In this document: positions 11,341-20,415 of the stretch, piece by piece | How positions within the stretch are numbered: the stretch's first letter is position 1 | Layout: each line of letters starts with the position of its first letter | Program-made: the position numbers and the translations under genes | The notes under the pieces: generated by a model | Told to the model about the DNA's origin: nothing | The model's database searches: none | The model's input: only the letters and a program-made list of their open reading frames with translations | Origin: Hydrangea macrophylla | Taxonomy: Eukaryota; Streptophyta; Magnoliopsida; Cornales; Hydrangeaceae | DNA: 64,000 nt | Assembly: GCA_033977485.1 (NCBI GenBank) | Contig: CM066988.1 | Coordinates: forward strand, 78,774,669-78,838,668 | Direction: 5' to 3'

Positions 11341-11654
11341 AAAGCCATAGTCCACAGACCCATATATTGATTAATCATAGTAGTACATGGTTATTGATAG
11401 AGAATGTTTTGGACCACTTACCTTTAACTCAAATTCTTTTAAGAAAGGGTATTTTAATTAATGATATGAGTATAGGGCCCCCATAAAAGTAAGGTAAAAT
11501 CTATAGGACACCCCTTTTTACCTTGCCTAGGGCTTTGAGCATTAATTTAGGTGATGTATATTGTTAGTTATATGTTATTAATGGGAGAAGGTACTAAGTA
11601 AGGTGACACATATATAGTTTAGGGTTTGGAGCCCTAGAAAAATTTGAGGTAAGT
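11341..11654 (+). repeat. Local duplication, copy B
   Basis: Second copy of the block at 9,941-10,265, in the same orientation and 1.4 kb downstream. The space between the copies is filled mainly by MITE and hAT-like insertions, so the duplication was probably closer to tandem before those insertions. Confidence 0.75.
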
Positions 11655-11795
11655 AATAATAGTTTTCACTTGTGGTACATACGATGCTATTCTAGAGCAA
11701 ATGTACGTTATTTTTGTGGAGCATATGTATACCAATTATATTCCCAACACAACATTGTATATACACCACAGTAAAAGAATTGAAGTGTACATTGT

Positions 11796-12162
11796 TAGGG
11801 GTATACATCGGTCGATTTCGGTCAGGGTGGTAGTACTTTGTCAACTGAACCGAGGTCATCGGGGTAGCAGAATCAAGGACTAAAACTGACCAAATCAATT
11901 ACGATTTTTGTCGATTTCAGTTTTGTAGGTTTCGGTCGGGGGTTGTCAGGGTGATTCGGGGATGCCTTAACAAAATCTCAAATTATACTAAGGAAAAAAA
12001 AATCAAAACTTCAATCAAAAAAATTCCATTTTGGGATTGAAATCTCAAGGAAATTAAAACCACATTCACAGACCCAAAACCATATCAAATGAAATTAAAA
12101 GCATGAGATTCCAAAATTCAAGAACCAACAGCGAAAACATATTCAACATACATATTCAACAG

Positions 12163-12215
<53 letters not shown>

Positions 12216-12842
12216 CTTAACTTTCTAACTCGCAAGGGCTCGATTCGATGACGGTGAGGCTATGATGGTACTAAGTCGCTGACGGTGGCTGACGGCACTG
12301 ATGGAGTGGTCGTGAAGGATAGGGAGAAGAGGTGAGATCGCGATGGGCACGAGCATCACGGCGGCGACGAGTGTGAGCATTACAACGGCGATGATTTTGT
12401 TCCCTTCCTTCTCCTTTGAGAGATCTAGAGGTCGAGACTAAGATCGATCGAGAGGTAAAGACGATGGTGGCTAAAGGTGGAAGTAGTGGTGGGTGAGGGT
12501 AGAGGCGATGGTAGCTAATGGTGGAGGCGGCGGAAAGGTTAGTGTTTCAAAACCCTACATCGCATAGAGAGAGAAGGGGGACGAGAGAGAAATGAGAGAT
12601 AGAACTTTAGGTCTGAAACGTGAAATGAATAGGAAGATTAATCTTTAAGTATTTACAGTCTTGAAGGTTCAGTCGATTTCGGTCGGGGTCGATCCCTTAC
12701 AAGCACAAACCGTGCGCTGACCGAACCTTCGGTTTTCATAGAGGCTACAATCGACCAACACACCAAATCACCAAGAATTTTGGTTCGGGTTGGTCGGTTC
12801 TGGTCGGACCGTTTGGTTAGGCCGATTTTTTGAACACCCATA
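11796..12842. mobile_element. Non-autonomous hAT-like element, 1,047 bp
   Basis: Ends TAGGGGTATACATCGG and CCGATTTTTTGAACACCCATA are imperfect inverted repeats. Flanking octamers TACATTGT (11,788-11,795) and TACGCTGT (12,843-12,850) match at 6 of 8 positions, fitting an aged hAT target duplication. Subterminal regions at both ends repeat TTCGGTCGGGGT-like motifs. The interior has a (GA)n tract (12,166-12,214) and GGCGGCGACGA-type sequence resembling a captured 5' UTR, but no supported open frame. Confidence 0.6.
12166..12214. repeat. (GA)n microsatellite
   Basis: About 24 uninterrupted GA dinucleotides inside the hAT-like element. Confidence 0.95.
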
Positions 12843-12850
12843 TACGCTGT

Positions 12851-13743
12851 TCATTATTTTTTTTTTATTATAAGTGTTGTACATTATAACATCCATATAG
12901 ATATTCAATTAATTATTAATTAATCAAGTAGTAATTAAGAAATTGCCAAAATTTTAATATCTACAGCATCAGTTGGACATAGTCATGGAATCTACATGGG
13001 GCAAGAATCATTGGTGAAAGAATTAAGAGTAATGCTACGTTTTCTAATATATTTTTTTTTCAAAGTTATTTTTCAACACATGTGACAGTAGGCTCAGTTG
13101 ATTTTGATTGGTTAATGTTAAAGTAATCCCATTATTATTGAAGAGGTTCATTACTACATGTGTTGAGAAACACTTTTAAAAAAAAAATGGTAAGAAATCC
13201 ATGTTATTTGTAATAGAACCAAAAACATGTTATCATTGCCCTTAGCTATTTCTATATGCTATAACTCATATCTGCAAGATTGGGGTCCCCCTCATCTTTG
13301 GGGACAAGGTCTCTTTCTGAAATTCTATATATAGAATTGTAAACTCTAGAAAACATTGGATGAAGTGAAATCTGGATCTCCCCTGATTGGTTGAGTGTCT
13401 CTTTCTTATTTCCACTTTGGGTTTTGCATATTAATCTTATATTCAACAGTTTAGGTGAAATTTGGGCCCAGCCCTCTCTCTTTGGTTAATTGTCTTAAAT
13501 ACTACTATGAAGTATGGACTGAGCTTTGTATCGACCCTAAAAAAAAAAATTAAAAAAAAAATGGACTAGATTTTTAGTAAAAGTTCTTTTATTACATTTC
13601 ATTAGTTTTCTCACATAGATGCACAATTTTTAAAAAGTAGTTTTTAAAAAAATACATTCTTAAAAATCTATTTTAAAAAGGGCTAATTAGTCTTAGGTTC
13701 TAAATTAGATACTTTTTAAGTGATGGCTCCAACCCGTAATTTA
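12851..13743. other. Intergenic DNA with one probable MITE
   Basis: At about 13,027-13,212 GAGTAATGCTACGTTTTCTA and the inverted form of AAGAAATCCATGTTATTTG enclose inverted ACACATGTG motifs, suggesting a MITE related to the one-sided sequence near 9,213. The rest shows no gene. Confidence 0.45.
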
Positions 13744-14900
13744 GTTTAGCAAAAGGTCCAAGGACATTTTGTTGGACGAAATTACCCTTCGAGCAAGCGC
13801 TCATATGCACGTCCAAATGTGCTTACTCAGCCATGTGCCTTCTTATTCAAAAGTATACCACTTGATGCCACGTGTACCTAGTTGTAGCTAATTTTGTAAA
13901 AGTTTTGCCAAACTTTAAATAACTTTTAACATGTAAATAATTTTTTTATAAAATTTATAATTTTAGAATTTGGCACAATGTGATCTATCAAATGAGTACC
14001 ATTGTTGATATAAATCATGGAAAAAAAAAAAAGAGAGTCGGTGAAATTTCACACAACAAAGTCTGCAAATTTCCAATAGTATGTTTTAGTCAAACTGGTC
14101 AAAGGATCCGATCTGCCTACTTATTTTTGGGAATTGTCATCAGAAGTCCTAAAAAATGGACTTTTTGTTCTTAGGTACAGCCAAAATTTTTTTTTATGAA
14201 ACACCCCCATATTTATTTAGGACAAAATTACACATGCACGAAACTCACGGGCATATGTTCATTTCTAGCCACTAAGAGCTAGAAAAAAAAATTCAAACTT
14301 TAAAAATCTGTAATTCTCAATCTAGAATTTTTTTTTTAATAAAAATTATATTTTTAAGGATCTACTAGACAAAATCTATCCAAGTATTTGTCACTATAAA
14401 ATTCTGAAGAAAAAAAATGTGTGAAATTCACATACACAGGCATGAAATTTATATGAAATTTCACACAACCTTACATAAAAGAATCATATTGAAATTGACA
14501 TAAATAAACAGTGTTAAAGAGGGATCAAAATGCCCACATAAATTTTACAAAAGAATAATTATGTAAAATTTCACATAACCATTTTGAGGAATTGTCAAAA
14601 CCTCTTCTAACATATTGCCCAAACCCAACAAATTTTTTGGGGGAAAACTCCACTATGCTTTTAACTTTAGTGAAAGGTCCATTGCATTTTTTGGACAAAA
14701 TTACCCCTCCATGTATGTTTTGCGAGTGTATTAGTCATTTAACATTTATAGTGCAGTCACTCACACCAAAATTCTTACATTATTTACGAACTTCAAAAAT
14801 CCATAACTTTCAATCTAGAAATCTTTTTTTTTTTTTTGTAAAATTTATATTTTCGGAATCTATTCAACAAAAAAAGTTATGTGTAATTTCATACAACCTT
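13744..14900 (+). repeat. Three diverged direct repeats of about 460 bp
   Basis: Units near 13,744, 14,190 and 14,650 repeat the same order: GGACAAAATTACCC-like sequence, then AACTTTAAAAATC-like, then a T run followed by AAATTTATAATTTT, then a GTGAAATTTCACACAA motif. Identity is low (about 65-70 % by eye). No gene is recognisable; the 132-codon open frame at 14,592 is produced by the repeats. Confidence 0.45.
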
Positions 14901-15585
14901 TTTTATGTGAAATTTCACACAACTATTTATGTGAACTTTCACACAACTTTTTTATGTGAAATTTCACACGACTATTTATGTGAAATTTGACACAACTTAT
15001 TTATGTCTAGAAAAAAGTTATGTGAAATTTCAAGCAACTTTGTCATGTAAAATTTCACATAACTATTTATGTGAAATTTCGCACAACTTTTTTATGTCTA
15101 GAAACAAGTTATGTGAAATATCAAACAATTTTTTTATGTGAAATTTCACACAACTATTTATGTGAAATTTCGCACAACTATTTACGTGAAATTTGTGAAA
15201 GGAAAAAAGTTCTGTGAAATTTCACATAACTAGCTATGAGAAATTTCACGTAGTTAGCTATGTGAAATTTGTGGAAAAAAAAGTCATGTGAAATTTCGCA
15301 CAGCTATTTTCAGTATGAAATTTCATTCCATAAATATAAGAGAAAATTATAAGATGGAGAGAGTGGTCTCACTGATTGTCTAGAAGAAGTGATGTGCAAT
15401 TTCACAGTCTTTTTCATGTTAAAAAAGACTGAAATTTCACATAACTAGTTGTGTGAAATTTGTTAAAAGAAAAAAGTCATATAAAAAAAAAAAAAAGTTG
15501 TGAGAAATTTCATGTAAAACTATGAAAAAGAGTTATAAAAATTCATATAAAGATATAAAAATTCGTGAGAAATTTCACATAAAAT
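14900..15585. repeat. Array of the 14-bp palindrome TGTGAAATTTCACA
   Basis: About twenty copies or near copies of the self-complementary TGTGAAATTTCACA occur here, often 24 bp apart (for example near 14,906, 14,930, 14,955, 14,979; 15,046, 15,070; 15,137, 15,161, 15,185), separated by CAACTATTTATG-like spacers. Scattered earlier copies lie at 14,044, 14,418, 14,452 and 14,562. Open frames through it are repeat translations. Confidence 0.8.
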
Positions 15586-15598
15586 AGGATAATAAGTT

Positions 15599-15790
15599 GA
15601 GTGCAGTTTTGCTCACCCATTTTTTGGTTCACCGTTGCTCACCATCTTCTCTCATTGGCTAATACAGTGGGACCCAATACTTTACACCATTAAATAATTC
15701 TCATTTAATCCTGGGTTACACTGTTTTAGCCAATGAGAGAGGATGGTGAGCAATGATGAATCAAAAAATAGGTGAGCAAAAATGTATTCT
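15599..15790. mobile_element. MITE, 'TGCTCACC' family, hAT-like
   Basis: 192-bp foldback beginning GAGTGCAGTTTTGCTCACCC and ending GGTGAGCAAAAATGTATTCT; inner arms CATCTTCTCTCATTGGCTAA and TTAGCCAATGAGAGAGGATG pair closely. Flanking octamers AATAAGTT (15,591-15,598) and AAAAAGTT (15,791-15,798) match 7 of 8, indicating hAT-type insertion. Confidence 0.75.
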
Positions 15791-16467
15791 AAAAAGTTAT
15801 CAAACAAGGCCTAAACCAATTTGAGGAGGTTTAACTTGACTTGTTCACCTCAGGTGACCATATAAGATCACAAGCAATCAAATTTCTACATTGAGTGTTC
15901 TTTAGTTCAAATCTTATCAATTGTCTCTGATTGGTAACGGTCTCATTCTAATGTAAAATTGGCGACAACTCTCAACTTTATGGTGGATTCGATGTTCATT
16001 TGGGCCCTGATATTTACATTTCTTACCAAACGACTAGGTGTGTATATACATATATATACATATATATATGTATGTATATATTAATTTCACAACTTAAAGT
16101 TAGTTATATAAATTTCACACTATAAGCAAAGCACAAAACCTTTTCCCAAACAAAGCCTAAAATCAAACCCTATTTGATTAGCCATGACAATTCAGCTTCA
16201 TGTTGATCTGAGCAATTTTTTATTGATATGGAATGGGCAAATCCAATTAAGAAAATGGAGACCCATTCAGACGCCGAAAAATTGCAATTTTGCACCGGAA
16301 CTCAAATCTCTACCACCGTCTCCTTTTTCGATCACACAGATTCAGATGTGAGAGTCTAGTCAAAGCCTCATTTTCCAGTCTCCATCTCACCGCCTCGTCA
16401 TATCAGAGTGGAATCTGCCGTCGTATCCGGCCACTGCCTCCTTTTTCGGTCACCATCTCGCCTCTCG

Positions 16468-16509
<42 letters not shown>

Positions 16510-16788
16510 GTTGTCAGTATGCAAAAATATTGGGGGTGGGGGTATTTTTGTCTCTAAAACAGTCTTAAAAATGGGTCAAAGGAGTTGAAAAGGTAAAGTT
16601 CCATTAATAATGGAGTTTTGAGCAAAAAAAAAAGGAGGAGGGGGAGGGGGGGGGGGGGGGGGGGGGATAGAGTTTTAACTTGTATAATTTAAAATGAGAG
16701 AGTTTTCACCTATATTCTATTTTAAATTGTGAGAGGAACTGAACAAAATATACTAAAACAACTTTACTGTAGTCTTATAAAAAAAAAG
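15791..16788. other. Intergenic DNA with CT tract and long G run
   Basis: Holds a TA-rich tract at about 16,040-16,080, a CT microsatellite at about 16,470-16,507 in a C/T-rich UTR-like patch, and a G-rich tract. The 92-codon open frame at 16,290 is C/T-rich without domain features and I do not call it a gene. Confidence 0.6.
16634..16666 (+). repeat. G-rich tract with 21 consecutive G
   Basis: GGAGGAGGGGGAGG leads into a run of 21 G residues (16,646-16,666). It could form a G-quadruplex on the + strand. Runs of this length are also hard to sequence, so the exact count is uncertain. Confidence 0.85.
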
Positions 16789-16960
16789 GGTTTTGTTAAT
16801 ATGTACCCTTATGACATATGTTGAGGTTCCAAAAGTAAAAATAAATAAGGGAGACAATCACTGAACCCCACACCGGACAATGATACCCACACGATATCCC
16901 TTGTTTATTTCCACTTTTAAAATCTTAACATATGCCCTAAGAACACATGTTAACAAAATC
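16789..16960. mobile_element. MITE hairpin (GGTTTTGTTAATATGT ends)
   Basis: Left arm GGTTTTGTTAATATGTACCC and right arm ACACATGTTAACAAAATC are inverted repeats; pairing continues through CATATGTTGAGGTTCCAAAA and TTTTAAAATCTTAACATATG, and AAATAAGGGA with CCCTTGTTTATTT. About 172 bp, non-coding. Confidence 0.75.
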
Positions 16961-18092
16961 ACAAATAAATAAATAAACTGAGCATTGTAATTTGTAGCTC
17001 TTAGATACATTTTAGGGAGAGAGATGTATCTTTCTCTATGGGTACCTATATGTAATTATGTGAATATATCACAATTAACACTATTGGGTATATTAGATTA
17101 ACGGAGTTACTAAGTACATCCTTCAAATTTCTTTTTACACATGCATTTATAGGCTTATAGCATGTGATGTTTTATGTACTTTTTACTGCATAAAGGTGGG
17201 TATAAAGAGAAATTGGGTAATTGTATTTAGCAACTCTATTACACTAACTTTGGTTTTTAAATACCCTTCTTATTTTTATGTTTTTGGATTATATAGGGGA
17301 GGGGGATGAGGTTCAAACCCTGAACTTATGCATTTGAGGGAACTTATATATGTCAAACTCTTTACCACTTGAGCTTTGTCAACCTATACAATACCCTTCC
17401 TATTAGAGAGAGAACTTTAACAACATTGATGATGTACACAAATGAAAGTACTGCCACTAAATTTATATAGCATTAATTTCAATAAGTTTTTAACCAAATA
17501 TTCCTCAACATTTAGTGGTAAAAGACTATCCTCTAATCATTTTCGGTCAAAAGCCTAATCTAAAATTTTTGGGACTGATTTACCCTTATTGGAATATAAA
17601 GGGAATATATTAATATATCAATCTTTTAAATGGTGCAACATGTATTTCAGTTATGGAAGGTAAATAAATACAATTATATATGTAATGATTTTGTGATAAT
17701 TGAATTTATTTATGATAATTGTCTTTTATTATGATATACATATATATGAAATTTTTTCTAATAATCAAATCTAATAGATTTCAGGAATGTGCAAAAAAAA
17801 AAAAAAAAAATCTTATCTTATGTTTGATTTTTGGGATATTATAACATGAAGATTGACATTGTTTACCAGAATAATTTGAGGAATTCCTCAAAGTCTTAAA
17901 TTGTTTTACTAGAATTACTTTAAGAAATTCTCCAAATGATATATTGAAAGTTTTTCAAACTATTTAGTTTTTTTTAACTTTTCTAGAATACTTCTGCGAA
18001 ATTCTCCCTAGTATTGGCTCTTCAAATTACTCAAAGACTTCTAGTAAACAAGGACACCTTGTGAAAAGAATTTTCTTTAAAATGTAGAGACA
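16961..18092. other. Intergenic DNA, target region of E1
   Basis: No gene. The last 250 bp and the first 180 bp after E1 (27,091-27,270) share repeated GAAATTCTCCAAATGAT and CTCAAAG motifs, so E1 landed within a low-copy degenerate repeat. Confidence 0.55.
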
Positions 18093-18600
18093 CAACTTGT
18101 CACACCCGTTCCAAAAATTTATAGTTTTATCATGCATATTGACTGTAGTGGTTATCAATGTTATTTGATAATTGGATGGGGATGAGGTTGACTGTGAGTC
18201 AACGGTAAAGTGTCAATGAGGACACAGGAACATGGCAGTTCATATTGCATAATCATGAGTAAATGGCATTTATATGATTTAAATGTTATTTGACCTTATC
18301 AGGTATTTCTGTGAATAGTAATTTTACCTGTATAGTATAATTCTGATAATCTTTGATATTGATTATATCATTTTGAGAACGTGAGAGATACGTTAATTAA
18401 AAAGGTAGGTTGTGTAGAGATTCCACAGAATATAGTTTTCGGACATTATTTTTGGACCCAAAAGAAACTTAGTTGGAAACTTTTGAAATTTATAGTTTTC
18501 ACTCGTAAAGTTTTAAAATGAACGTGTGCGAAGTTTCGAGAGCTAATTAGAAGTTTGAGAAACTTGCGGGGAGGTAAACGTAATTCCCCGAAAACTTGCC

Positions 18601-18608
18601 TATATATA
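18601..18608 (+). promoter_or_regulatory. Probable TATA box of the E1 5' LTR
   Basis: TATATATA follows CTTGCC and precedes ATGAGATTTCAAATCTCAT, a perfect inverted repeat with 9-bp arms around one base. A GA-rich leader (AGAGAGAGGAGAGAG) lies about 50 bp on. E4 has TATATATA at the corresponding place. Confidence 0.6.
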
Positions 18609-19713
18609 GATGAGTATGAGATTTCAAATCTCATCCAAACTCCTAAATATCTAGAGAGAGGAGAGAGAAAGGAGATTTGGTGGCCACGGGCTTTGCGACG
18701 CCGATCGACGACCGTTCGTCTGTCAGATTTTCTCCAGATTTCAGATTTGAACTCGTGGAGGTAAGACCTACGTTTTGATACCACTTAGGCCGTGTTTGGC
18801 CAAGTTTTTGTAAAGTCTTAATTTTGGACTTTTGGGAAAAATCAGGTAAAACTTATAGGAATCGTACCAAATTCGAAATCCGACAATTATTTAGCCCCCT
18901 AGACGATCCTTCAAAGTTTGAAGAGATTCGCACGAGGTATGAATTCTAGATCTATGAAATATATGGATTTTCATGTTTTGGACATCACTTTTGATATTCT
19001 TGGATCCGGGCGAAATTCATGTGTTAGTTAGGCCCGTTAATTATGCACGTGAAATTATGATAAAAGCACGTATAACTGTTTATGTGAGCATGTTATGTGT
19101 CTACTTGGATCAAAGGGGAGTTTGGTGCAAATTCATTCGGAGTAAGCTCCTCGAACCTTGAGGATTGTGATCTTGTTGGAATTGGAATTTGTGGTTGTGT
19201 CTGGATTGGAGGTGGGCCCAACCAGTACACGGTACCTGGTATGGAGGAAGGCCCAACCAGTGTACGAGATGCGTGGGAGAGGTGGGCCTCCTACGGCATC
19301 GACCGGATGAATGCGTACCACTCACCCCAGAGACTATTTCTATGTGTTTTAGATGCTTAAACCATGAATTGTCATATAAGCATACATTTAGAATTGTACG
19401 CTCAGCATATAGCTGAGCAGTGGAGATGTACTCCATTGCAGGTAAGAAGAAAGACAAGAAGAATCGTGAGGTGTGAGGCCGAGGAACGCCGGGGATTTCA
19501 CACTTGTATATGTTTTGTTTTAAATCTTAAACTTGTGTAAGGATTTGAATATTGTAAGATGTGGTAATAGATCCTTGGATTAGCTTTGTAACATTGTAAT
19601 CTTGTAAATGAACATCTGTAGTTATGTTTTAATACGTTAAAATCAGTTGTGGTTGTGATTGTTATTGGTATTGAGGACTTGTAAATTCCAGCACAGAGCT
19701 GCCAGCAGAGGAG

Positions 19714-19985
19714 CAGTCGACTGGACCCCCTGATCAGTCGACTGGATCTCGTGTATTTGAGATACTGTAAGTGAATATCAGAGAAGCAGTCGACTGAACT
19801 CTTTGAACAGTCGATTGAACACTGTTGATTTTAGCCACTGCTTCTTAAAATAGAAAAGCAGTCGACTGGTTTCCCTATATCAGTCAACTGGACCCCTTTT
19901 GATAATGATACATTTAGGGTTCTGGATAACACAGTCGACGAAGCAGTCGACTGGACCCAAGTGCAGTCGACTGGGCAGTCGACTG
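19714..19985. repeat. CAGTCGACTG palindrome cluster, E1 5' LTR
   Basis: Ten copies of the self-complementary decamer, seven perfect and three with one or more changes (19,808, 19,881, 19,932), often followed by GACC or GAAC. It begins about 235 bp before the LTR end. Confidence 0.9.
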
Positions 19986-20222
19986 AGCCTCTGTTTTCAA
20001 AACTATTTTCTTGAATGTGTTTTCAATGGCCAAAACTTTTTATAACTCTGATTTCAATGTATTTTACAACTCAGAGGGGAACGTTTCCTAAGTTTTAATA
20101 TACCCAGGGTTGTTTTATAGAAGTCCTTTCCGCTGCGTATTATTAGATGATGTTTGGATGAGCCTTGGTGGCGTGCCACGTGTCCTATTTCCACGCGTAG
20201 TGGGATGGGTCGTGACATTTAT

Positions 20223-20234
20223 TGGTATCAGAGC
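20223..20234 (+). promoter_or_regulatory. E1 primer binding site (initiator Met tRNA type)
   Basis: TGGTATCAGAGC, five bases after the 5' LTR end, complementary to the 3' end of plant initiator methionine tRNA; used to prime minus-strand DNA synthesis. Confidence 0.9.
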
Positions 20235-20415
20235 TAGAGGTAACAAAACTTTGGGAACTAGACGAGTGGAGTGTTGAGTGAATTGCCACATGTTTTCAAT
20301 TGCATTCATGCATCTTAGAAATGTTTGATGCATATGGATGTTGTTCTACATACATACTATTGTTATTGTTGTACATGCATAGTGTTTATGCATTGAGAAC
20401 TACAGGATTGAAATC

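Larger units (their letters stand above)
18098..20217 (+). repeat. E1 5' LTR
   Basis: TGTCACACCCG...GGTCGTGACA. Contains a TATA box about 504 bp in, two GGCCCAACCAGT repeats near 19,214-19,261, a conserved block at 19,360-19,480 shared with E4, and the CAGTCGACTG cluster. It differs from the 3' LTR at about eight positions. Confidence 0.95.

Noticed and set aside
14592..15141. 132- and 61-codon open frames with repeated CEISHN-like peptides
   Set aside because: Translation of the palindrome array; peptide repeats follow the 24-bp DNA period.
18446..19457. Several open frames of 60-115 codons in the E1 LTR, duplicated at 25,314-26,325
   Set aside because: Duplicated only because the LTR is duplicated; they overlap on opposite strands and show no domain or conserved composition.
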